From: Streptomyces cinnabarinus
Lineage (GTDB): Bacteria; Actinomycetota; Actinomycetes; Streptomycetales; Streptomycetaceae
DNA length: 64,000 nucleotides
NCBI RefSeq assembly: GCF_027270315.1
Contig: NZ_CP114413.1
Location: 5,208,001-5,272,000 of the forward strand
Direction of reading: 5' to 3'
Part shown: one piece after another, positions 1-7,398 of the stretch
How positions within the stretch are numbered: the stretch's first letter is position 1
Layout: every line of letters starts with the position of its first letter
Notes under the pieces: generated by a model
Told to the model about the DNA's origin: nothing
The model's database searches: none
What the model saw: only the letters and a program-made list of their open reading frames with translations
Position numbers and translations under genes: made by a program

Positions 1-2
1 GC

Positions 3-347
3 CGCTCCGCGTCCGGTGAGCCCCTGTCGACGGACCCCGTGGTCATGGCGCGGCAGCTGGCCGTCAAGGAGGCGAAGAAGGAGGGCGACTCCTGGCGCAA
101 GGTGACGACGGTCGACATCCCGGGAGTGGGCCCCGCGGCCCGGACGTACGGCATCGAGGACATCACGATCCCGGACGATGCCCTGAAGCGCACGGTCCGC
201 GCGGTGCTGATGCAGACGTTCATCCCGGTACCGGGCCAGGAGGGAAAGGTCGCCCTGGTGGCGGGCAGCAGCCAGATCCTGGACCTGGCGGACTCGTTCT
301 TCGACATCTTCGACGCGATCACTTCGACGTTCCGGTTCGCGGAGTAG
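3..347 (+). CDS. C-terminal part of an unknown protein, cut by window edge
   Basis: The reading frame is open from base 3 to the stop at 345-347, so the start lies outside the window. About 114 codons are visible. The tail contains a Gly/Pro turn (DIPGVGPAARTYG), a short beta-rich stretch (LMQTFIPVPGQEGKVALV) and an end rich in Asp and Phe. No domain is recognised and no membrane segment is visible. It ends 117 bp before the RHS toxin gene on the same strand, which suggests an accessory or secretion-associated gene of that locus. This is inference from position only. Confidence 0.65.
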   Translation, partial: RSASGEPLSTDPVVMARQLAVKEAKKEGDSWRKVTTVDIPGVGPAARTYGIEDITIPDDALKRTVRAVLMQTFIPVPGQEGKVALVAGSSQILDLADSFFDIFDAITSTFRFAE

Positions 348-464
348 CCCTCGGCGGCGGAAGAGAAGGGCAGTTCCGGCCGATCTTCCCATCGAACTGC
401 CGTGCCTTGTATGTTCACTTGTGCGTACGGTTGTTGGTGATGCGCACGTGACGGGGGTTGCGGT

Positions 465-3400
465 ATGGCGGGGCATCGGCCCACGGACTGGCATGTCCTG
501 GACCTGGAGAAGGATCCGGTGCCGGGGGATCCGCAGCAGGTGCGGCAACTGGCCAAGAAGTTGCACGACTTCGCGGATGACGTGTCGGACGCGTTGCGTC
601 TGGTCAAGGGGATGGCGGGGGAAGGGACCCTCGCCGAGTGGGCGGGGAAGTCGGCGGATGTCTTCAAGGAGGACTTCGCCGATGTCCCGAAGAATCTGCG
701 GAAGTTGAAGACGTCGTACGAGATGTGCGGCGATGCGCTGTCGGATTACTGGCCGAAGCTGGAGCGGGCGCAGGCGCTGGCGGACCGGGCGCTGGCCCGG
801 GGCCGGGAGGCGCAGTCGGATCTGTCGTCGGCCAAGTCGCGTCTGTCGTCGGCTGATTCGTGGGTGACGCGGGCTTCGAAGGAGTCCGACAAGTACAAGG
901 ACGATCCCACGGGGAGCAAGTCCGCGGACAAGCCGGACGAGGCGAAGGTGCGGGCGGCGGCGCGGGACGCGCAGCATGCGGAGACCGCGCAGGCCAACGC
1001 CCGTGGTGATGTGGCCGATGCGCAGGGCGCGTTGGACGCGGCGAAGAAGATGGCCGAGGACGCGCGCAAGATGCGCGAGGAGGCCGCGCGGACCGCGAAG
1101 ACGAAGATCGACGAGGCTTCGGACGCCGGTATTCAGAACCGGTCGTGGTGGGAGGACGTCGGCGACTGGTTCGTGGACAACTGGGACACGATCGTCGCGG
1201 TCTGCAAGGTCGTCGTCGCGGTGCTCGGTGTGATCGCGTTGATCATCGGTGGGCCGATCCTGGGTGCGATCGTGCTGATCGCCGCGCTGGTCGTGCTCGC
1301 GGACACGCTCTACAAATATTCGCAGGGCCGGGCGTCGCTGTGGGATGTGGGGCTCGCGGCGCTGGACTGCATACCGGGGATGAAGGGCCTGACCACCCTC
1401 GGCGGACTCGCCAAGGGCCTCAAGGGCGGCATGGCCGCGATGCAGGGGATCAAGGGCGGCCTCAAGGGCATGGGGCTCGCCCTGCGCGGCTTCGGCAAGA
1501 GCGCCCGGGGCATGCTCGCCAACGGCGCCAAGGGGGCGTACGACCGACTGGCGAGCGTCGTTCGCCGAGGTGGCAGCGACCCGGTGGACATGGCCACGGG
1601 CAGGATGTTCCTCCCGCTGGCCGACGTGGAGCTTCCGGGAATGCTCCCGCTGGCCTTCGTGCGGCGGGTGGAGTCGGGGTACGCGACGGGCTGGTGGTTC
1701 GGTCCCTCCTGGTCCAGCACGGTGGACCAGCGGCTGGAGATCGATGCCGAAGGCGTCGTGTTCGTCACCGAGGACGGGCTGCTCCTGGCCTATCCGCACC
1801 CGGACGGGCCGGACGCACCGGTGCTCCCGGAGACCGGCCCGCGCTGGCCGATGTCCCGGCTGGAGAGCGGCGGTTACACGGTCACCGACCCGGCCACCGG
1901 ACACATCCGTCGTTTCGCGACGCCGTCCGACGGACTGGCCCTGCTGGAGCGGATATCCGACCGCAACGGCCACACGATCGCCTTCGACTACGACGAGTAC
2001 GGCGCCCCGCTGGCCATCCGCCACTCGGGCGGCTACCACCTGAAGCTCACCACCGAGGACAGCCGGGTCACCGAACTGAGCCTGGCCGGCGCCGCCGAGG
2101 ACGGCTCGGACGCCGTCATCAAGCGTTACCGCTACACCGACGGCAACCTGACCGAGACGATCAACTCCTCCGGCCTGCCACTGAAGTTCACGTACGACGA
2201 GCGTCTGCGGATCACTTCCTGGTCCGACACCAACAACCGCAGCTACTTCTACAGCTACGACACCCAGGACCGCTGTGTCGCCGAGGGCGGCGAGGCCGGT
2301 CACATCGCCATCACCCTCGACTACGACGGCACCGACCCCGCCTGGCCCGACTGCCACGTCACCACTCTCACCACCGCCGAGGGCGCGGCGAGCCGATTCG
2401 TGGTCAACGAGGACTGCCAGGTCGTCGCCGAGATCGACGCCTGCGGCGGCGTTACACGGACCGCGTACGACACCCATCACCACGTCGTGTCCTCCACGGA
2501 CGCCCTGGGCCACACCAGCCGCTTCACCCACGACGCGGTCGGCCGCCCGCTGACCGTCGGCCACCCCGACAGCACGGTGACCCGCATCGCGTACGACGAC
2601 CTCGGGCACCCCACGACCGTCACCCTGCCCGACGGGTCCAGCTGGCGCCGCGAGTACGACGGGCGGGGCAACCGCCGCTCCGAGACGGACTCGGCGGGTT
2701 CCACGACCCGCTACACGTACGACGACTCCGGCCGGCTGACCGGCGTCACCGACGCCCTCGGAGCCACCACCCGGATCCGCTGCGACGCCGCCGGACTGGT
2801 GGTCGAGGTGACCGACCCGGAGGGCAACCGGCGGGTGGCCCGTCGTGACGCCTTCGGCCGGGTCGACCGGCTCGTCGACCCGCTGGGGGCAGCCACCCGG
2901 TACCACTGGACCGTCGAGGGACATCTCGCCCGCGTGCTCGGACCGGACGGCTCACAGCAGTCGTGGGAGTACGACGGCGAGGGCAACTGCGTCCGTCACA
3001 CGGACGCGACAGGTGCCGTCACCGCCTACGAGTACACCCACTTCGACCTGCTGGCCGCACGTATCCAGCCCGACGGGGTGCGGTACGCATTCGAGCACGA
3101 CCCTTCGCTGCGGCTGACCCAGGTCTCCGCGCCGCAGGGCCTGACCTGGGAGTACGAGTACGATCCGGCGGGCCGGCTGGTCGCGGAGACCGACTTCGAC
3201 GGCCGGCGGGTCACGTACCGGCGCGACGCCGCGGGCCGTGCCGTCTCCCGCACCAATCCGCTGGGCCAGACGGTCGCCTACGAGTACGACGCCATGGGCC
3301 GGCTGGTCGCCAAGGACGTGGACGGCGCGGTCGCCACCTTCGCCTATGACAGCGTGGGCCGAAGGCTGAGTGCCGCGAACCCGGACTGCGAGATGCTCTG

Positions 3401-4997
3401 GGTGCGGGACGCGACCGGGAGGACCGTCGCGGAGACGGTGAACGGCCGCAGCCTCGCCTTCCGGTACGACGCCGTGGGCCGACGTACCGAACGGACGACA
3501 CCGGTCGGAGCCCGCGCCGTCTACGGCTACGACGGCTCGGGCAACATCTCCTCGCTGCTCACCTCCGCTCACACGCTCGCCTTCACCCACGACGCCGACG
3601 GCCGTGAGACCTCCCGACTGGTGGGCGATTCCCTCCGCCTCTCCCAGGGCTGGGACGTCACCGGCCGGCCGACGGAGCAGACGGTGACGGCGGCCGGGGG
3701 CACGGTCCAGCGCCGCGCCTACACCTTCCGCCCGGACGACGCCCTCGTCCGGATCGACGACTCGCAGCGCGGCGAGATCGGCATGGAGCTCGACGCCGCG
3801 GGCCGGGTGACGGAGGTCCACGCCCGCGACTGGACCGAGACCTACGCCTACGACGCCGGGGGCAACCAGACCCAGGCGGTCTGGCCCGGCCGGCACCCGG
3901 GCCGGGAGACCCAGGATGACCGCGGCTACGCGGGCAACCGCCTCGTCCACGCCGGTTCCGTGCGGTACGAGTACGACGGGGCGGGGCGGGTCGTCACGCG
4001 TCGTAAGACCCGTCTGTCGCGCACGCCCGACGTCTGGCGCTACGAGTGGGACGCCGAGGACCGGCTCACCTCCGTGACCACGCCCGACGGCACGGTCTGG
4101 CGCTACCGCTACGACCCCTTCGGCCGGCGCACGGCCAAGCAGCGGCTGGCCGACGACGGCATGACCGTGGTGGAGGAGACCCTCTTCACCTGGGACGGCT
4201 GCAACGTCGCCGAGCAGACCACGACCGCGTCCGGCCTGCCCCACCCGGTGACCCTCACCTGGGACCACGACGGCCTGGTCCCGGTGGCACAGACCGAACG
4301 GATCACCGACCGGGTCACTCAGGAGGAGATCGACTCCCGCTTCTTCGCGATCGTCACCGACCTCGTCGGAACCCCCACGGAACTCGTCGACGAGACCGGA
4401 GAGATCGCCTGGCGCTCCCGCAGAACCCTCTGGGGCATCACCACGTGGCAGGCCGACAGCGTCGCCTACACACCGCTCCGGTTCCCCGGGCAGTACCACG
4501 ATCCGGAATCCGGCCTCCACTACAATTACCACCGCTATTACGACCCGGAAACCGCTCGGTACGTCTCCTCCGACCCGCTGGGGCTGGCACCGGCACCGAA
4601 TCCCTACGGCTATGTGTCCAACCCGTTCCTGCGGATCGACCCGTTCGGGCTGTCGCCGTACCAGATCCTCTACCACGGGTCGGACAACTGGCAGGGGACG
4701 CAGTTCGCGCTGAACATCTCCGAGGAAGCGAAGCGGGCGGGTACGCCGAACGCCGGTGTGTACTTGACCGACGACTTCACCAGGGCGGCGACGGCGTACG
4801 GTCGGGACGGGCACATGGTGCGGGTCAAGGTGCCGAAGGAGTTCGCGGAGTCCATCTTCCAGCTGGGCGGCCCGAGCCACAACCAACCGGAGTTCTTTGT
4901 GAATACGCCCGAGGGGCTGGAGATAATCAACAAGGGAATCACTGAAATCCTGCCGACCCGAGAGGCCACAGGGAAATTCTTCGCCGGTCTGTGGTGA
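465..4997 (+). CDS. RHS-repeat polymorphic toxin with ADP-ribosyltransferase-like C-terminal tip
   Basis: A 1510-residue contact- or secretion-delivered toxin. The domains in order are: a WXG100/LXG-like helical start (residues 1-110, with EWAGKSADVF), a charged coiled coil rich in Ala, Lys and Asp (110-225), a hydrophobic membrane segment (about 242-286), and a Gly/Lys-rich linker. A DUF6531-type entry motif follows (PVDMATGRMFLPLADVELPG, about 371-390), then about 20 YD repeats (xxYxYDxxGRL, about 470-1330). The RHS core (RYYDPETARYVSSDPLGL, DPFGL) ends near residue 1395. The variable tip (1396-1510) has YHGS, GVYLTDDFTRAATAYG and PEFFVNTPEG, resembling DUF3990-like ADP-ribosyltransferase folds. 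ATG 465 follows a GGGGG ribosome site. In this family the RHS barrel encapsulates the tip and the N-terminus directs export, probably by type VII secretion. The tip assignment is tentative. Confidence 0.93.
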   Translation: MAGHRPTDWHVLDLEKDPVPGDPQQVRQLAKKLHDFADDVSDALRLVKGMAGEGTLAEWAGKSADVFKEDFADVPKNLRKLKTSYEMCGDALSDYWPKLERAQALADRALARGREAQSDLSSAKSRLSSADSWVTRASKESDKYKDDPTGSKSADKPDEAKVRAAARDAQHAETAQANARGDVADAQGALDAAKKMAEDARKMREEAARTAKTKIDEASDAGIQNRSWWEDVGDWFVDNWDTIVAVCKVVVAVLGVIALIIGGPILGAIVLIAALVVLADTLYKYSQGRASLWDVGLAALDCIPGMKGLTTLGGLAKGLKGGMAAMQGIKGGLKGMGLALRGFGKSARGMLANGAKGAYDRLASVVRRGGSDPVDMATGRMFLPLADVELPGMLPLAFVRRVESGYATGWWFGPSWSSTVDQRLEIDAEGVVFVTEDGLLLAYPHPDGPDAPVLPETGPRWPMSRLESGGYTVTDPATGHIRRFATPSDGLALLERISDRNGHTIAFDYDEYGAPLAIRHSGGYHLKLTTEDSRVTELSLAGAAEDGSDAVIKRYRYTDGNLTETINSSGLPLKFTYDERLRITSWSDTNNRSYFYSYDTQDRCVAEGGEAGHIAITLDYDGTDPAWPDCHVTTLTTAEGAASRFVVNEDCQVVAEIDACGGVTRTAYDTHHHVVSSTDALGHTSRFTHDAVGRPLTVGHPDSTVTRIAYDDLGHPTTVTLPDGSSWRREYDGRGNRRSETDSAGSTTRYTYDDSGRLTGVTDALGATTRIRCDAAGLVVEVTDPEGNRRVARRDAFGRVDRLVDPLGAATRYHWTVEGHLARVLGPDGSQQSWEYDGEGNCVRHTDATGAVTAYEYTHFDLLAARIQPDGVRYAFEHDPSLRLTQVSAPQGLTWEYEYDPAGRLVAETDFDGRRVTYRRDAAGRAVSRTNPLGQTVAYEYDAMGRLVAKDVDGAVATFAYDSVGRRLSAANPDCEMLWVRDATGRTVAETVNGRSLAFRYDAVGRRTERTTPVGARAVYGYDGSGNISSLLTSAHTLAFTHDADGRETSRLVGDSLRLSQGWDVTGRPTEQTVTAAGGTVQRRAYTFRPDDALVRIDDSQRGEIGMELDAAGRVTEVHARDWTETYAYDAGGNQTQAVWPGRHPGRETQDDRGYAGNRLVHAGSVRYEYDGAGRVVTRRKTRLSRTPDVWRYEWDAEDRLTSVTTPDGTVWRYRYDPFGRRTAKQRLADDGMTVVEETLFTWDGCNVAEQTTTASGLPHPVTLTWDHDGLVPVAQTERITDRVTQEEIDSRFFAIVTDLVGTPTELVDETGEIAWRSRRTLWGITTWQADSVAYTPLRFPGQYHDPESGLHYNYHRYYDPETARYVSSDPLGLAPAPNPYGYVSNPFLRIDPFGLSPYQILYHGSDNWQGTQFALNISEEAKRAGTPNAGVYLTDDFTRAATAYGRDGHMVRVKVPKEFAESIFQLGGPSHNQPEFFVNTPEGLEIINKGITEILPTREATGKFFAGLW

Positions 4998-5014
4998 CGA
5001 ACGAGGTTCTTGAT

Positions 5015-5653
5015 ATGACGGAAAGACATGCGCCGATTTCTGAGACGGGGCTCGCGTACGACGTTTTCGCGCCGCTGTGGGGAATCCTCGAACTGGCCGC
5101 GGTGACCGCATCGGGGATGCGCCCCCTGAGGGACGTGTCGCTCGCGGACTTCGTGGGTGCCCATCGGGGCGAGGTGGACGGCATCCTCGAAACGGTCCGC
5201 GGCATCGGCGACTTCTCCGCCGACACGATGTCCATCTTCGAGCGGCAGGGAGGGTGGAACGACGGCCGCGAGGTGACGCCCGAGTACCTGATGATGTACT
5301 CGGGCTGCATCGAGGGCTATCCGCCCGACACCGATGATCCCGTCGTGCTGAGGCGCATGGTGCGCATGGGCGGTGACCTTCAGACGGCCGCTCTGATGAA
5401 CGCGTTGGTGGGTACCGCCACCGTGCGCGGTCCCGGCCTGGCGGAGGCGCCGGGGCTGGTCCTCGAAGCCGTGCGGGGGGCGGGTGCGCTGCTGGGTGGC
5501 GACGGCGAACAGGTGGTCAGGGACGCCTTCCGAATGTGGCGGGTCGCCCATCTGCCGGGCGTCCTGCGGCCGGACGCCCCGGCGCCGCCCGCCGTGAAGG
5601 ACAGGCTCAGGGCGTACGCCCACGCGCTGGAGAGCCTGATCGACGATGACTGA
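5015..5653 (+). CDS. Unknown protein directly downstream of RHS tip; candidate immunity protein
   Basis: The protein has 212 residues from ATG 5015, which has GAGG eight bases upstream. The frame also allows GTG 4991, which would overlap the RHS stop by seven bases. It is predicted soluble and mostly helical, with acidic patches and no signal peptide, membrane segment or recognised motif. The first codons (around 5000-5040) are less GC-rich than the rest. A cytosolic protein encoded immediately after an RHS toxin tip is normally the cognate immunity protein. That role is inferred from position alone, because the sequence matches no immunity family I recognise. Confidence 0.75.
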   Translation: MTERHAPISETGLAYDVFAPLWGILELAAVTASGMRPLRDVSLADFVGAHRGEVDGILETVRGIGDFSADTMSIFERQGGWNDGREVTPEYLMMYSGCIEGYPPDTDDPVVLRRMVRMGGDLQTAALMNALVGTATVRGPGLAEAPGLVLEAVRGAGALLGGDGEQVVRDAFRMWRVAHLPGVLRPDAPAPPAVKDRLRAYAHALESLIDDD

Positions 5654-6119
5654 GGGCCGGAGCTGGAACTGGGAGACCGGGAAGGGCCTGCTGGGTATCG
5701 ACGACCCGGCCGAGGTGGACGCGGCGTTCGAGCGCGGCGAGCGCGCCCTCGGCGCGGGGGTGATCGGGCTGGCCCTCAACTGCCCCCCGGAGGTGGCCTC
5801 GCCGCGGATCATCCGGGCCATCGAGGTGCTGGACCGCTCCCGACGGGACTTCCCGTTCACGGCCGCGGCCCATGTGGCCCGACTCAACGGCCGTCTGACT
5901 CCGGAGCTCTTCGCCGCGCTGCGCGCCGAGGGCATGGGCGGCTTCGCCGACCACGCCATCCGGGACACGCTGACGTACGTGCCGTTCCGGGACCTTCCGC
6001 CCTGGTTCAAAGGGCAGTTGGTCCGCACCACGGTGCTGGACAAACTGGACGCCTGGCGACTGAGCGCGCTGTACACGGCCGAGGACACCTGGAAAGCCCT
6101 GCGCCGCCGCCGCTCGTGA
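5646..6119 (+). CDS. Small unknown protein in RHS locus
   Basis: The protein has 157 residues, and its ATG lies inside the end of the previous gene (8-bp overlap), so the two are probably translationally coupled. It is predicted soluble with alternating helices. It ends in a basic tail (KALRRRRS) and has a tryptophan-rich N-terminus (RSWNWETGKGLLG). No catalytic motif or known domain is visible. It could be a second immunity protein, or a helper of the protein before it. I cannot decide from sequence. Confidence 0.7.
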   Translation: MTEGRSWNWETGKGLLGIDDPAEVDAAFERGERALGAGVIGLALNCPPEVASPRIIRAIEVLDRSRRDFPFTAAAHVARLNGRLTPELFAALRAEGMGGFADHAIRDTLTYVPFRDLPPWFKGQLVRTTVLDKLDAWRLSALYTAEDTWKALRRRRS

Positions 6120-6153
6120 ACGACGACGCGGGGGAGGGGAAAGGGAGCAAGTG

Positions 6154-6687
6154 ATGATCGCCCTGCCGGTCCTTCTCTCCGAGCTTCTGACGCGGGTCGG
6201 CTCGGAGCGCGCGGTGACGCTGAGCCTCGACTTCGCGGAGCGGCCGGTGGCTCTCCGCGCGGAGTCGCTCACGCCCGACATGCGAGAGGCGTGTGCGCAG
6301 TACGTGGCCGCCGCCCGCGAGGCCCTCCGGCTCGGCCGGGCGAACGACCGGCTGGTCCGCGCCCACGAGGACTTCTTCGAGGCCGGCTGGCGCACACCCG
6401 ACCACTCCGACGTCACACATGTGCTGAACTCCGCTGTACGGCTCGCCTGCCAGGACATGCTGATCGAGGTCGGCGCCCTGAACCGGGCCGGGCGCACGAA
6501 CCCCTCCCCGAAGTACATAGCGAAGACAGCCCAGTCCGAGGTGGGCCGCTGGTACGCCGAGCGCGCCGACGACAGCGCGGACCGCAGGGAGGTCGACCGC
6601 CGCGCCCGCTGGGAGGAGGCGCGCTGGCAGATCCAGCATGTGATCGCCACGGAGCCGTATCCGGGTGGAGGGAGGGGTCGGTCATGA
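6154..6687 (+). CDS. Small unknown protein upstream of barstar-like gene
   Basis: The protein has 177 residues from ATG 6154; GTG 6151 is an in-frame alternative. It is preceded by a strong GGGGAGGGGAAAGGGAG purine tract. It is a mostly helical, charged, soluble protein with a Gly/Arg C-terminus (YPGGGRGRS) and no recognised motif. Its stop overlaps the barstar-family start in an ATGA junction, so it is co-transcribed and coupled with that gene. It is probably another member of the immunity array behind the RHS toxin, which is inference. Confidence 0.7.
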   Translation: MIALPVLLSELLTRVGSERAVTLSLDFAERPVALRAESLTPDMREACAQYVAAAREALRLGRANDRLVRAHEDFFEAGWRTPDHSDVTHVLNSAVRLACQDMLIEVGALNRAGRTNPSPKYIAKTAQSEVGRWYAERADDSADRREVDRRARWEEARWQIQHVIATEPYPGGGRGRS

Positions 6688-7211
6688 ACGGGAACGATCG
6701 GGTCGTCCTCGTCCCCCGAGGGCTGGCTGAGGTCGACCGGCACCTGCGAGAGCTGGAGTCGCGAGGAGGCCGTGTCCTGCGCCTTCGCTCCGCCGACCTG
6801 ATGACCGAGCGAGGCATCTACGAGACCTTCGCCGAAGTCCTCGGGTTCCCCGGCTACTTCGGCCGGAACTGGGACGCGATGGTGGACTGCCTGGACGACT
6901 TGTGCGGTGCGGTGACCGGTGGAGTGGGGGTGACCGTGGTCGTCGACGAGGCGGACCGCCTGCTGGAGGCGGAGCACTTCCCGCTGTTCGTCTCGGTCCT
7001 GTGCCAGGCGGCGGACCGGGCGAACTCGGGGGTCGACCTGGACGGTTGCCCTCGGGACCGGCCTGCCGTCGCCCAGCATTTCGTCTTCGAGTTCCTCGAC
7101 TTCGAGGCCGAGGACATCGCGCGGCGGGTGGCGCAACCGGACCTGTCCGTGACCGTGGCGGCCGGGACGGTCGGGGCGGCGCTCGACCCCGGGGTGTGGC
7201 ATGGGCGCTGA
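6684..7211 (+). CDS. Barstar-family protein (ribonuclease inhibitor fold)
   Basis: The protein has 175 residues from the ATG in an ATGA overlap with the preceding gene. It carries the barstar hallmark near residues 44-64: a short helix, then FPGYFGRNWDAMVDCLDDL. In barstar this helix and its acidic residues fill the active site of barnase-type ribonucleases. It is longer than classical barstar (about 90 residues), with extra C-terminal sequence. Barstar homologues in toxin loci neutralise RNase tips, but the RHS tip here does not look like a barnase. It may therefore be an orphan immunity gene kept against toxins of kin strains. Confidence 0.85.
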   Translation: MNGNDRVVLVPRGLAEVDRHLRELESRGGRVLRLRSADLMTERGIYETFAEVLGFPGYFGRNWDAMVDCLDDLCGAVTGGVGVTVVVDEADRLLEAEHFPLFVSVLCQAADRANSGVDLDGCPRDRPAVAQHFVFEFLDFEAEDIARRVAQPDLSVTVAAGTVGAALDPGVWHGR

Positions 7212-7320
7212 CCCTTGTGTGGGGAAGGTGAGGGTCTCGGCCTTGCGTCGGGCAACTCGGGCTTTTCGGACGCGTGGTGGGTCACTGATGTCGGCGGACT
7301 GTTGCGCTTCTGCTCCAGCC

Positions 7321-7350
7321 TTCGACGGCCCCGAGGACAGTCCATAAGAT
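7321..7350 (+). promoter_or_regulatory. Probable housekeeping promoter for the LysM/BTAD gene
   Basis: TTCGAC (7321-7326) and TAAGAT (7345-7350) are separated by 18 bases. This resembles vegetative (HrdB-type) promoters of streptomycetes. The start codon of the next gene lies 49 bp after the -10 box, with AGGACA before it. It was found by eye and is not confirmed. Confidence 0.5.
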
Positions 7351-7398
7351 CTCTGTAGTCTCAGTACACCCTCACACCCCAACCCCAGGACACTTTCC

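Noticed and set aside
2952..5111. Long minus-strand frame opposite the RHS gene
   Set aside because: Its translation is Arg/Val/Gly-rich noise mirrored from the YD repeats. The plus-strand frame has clear homology.
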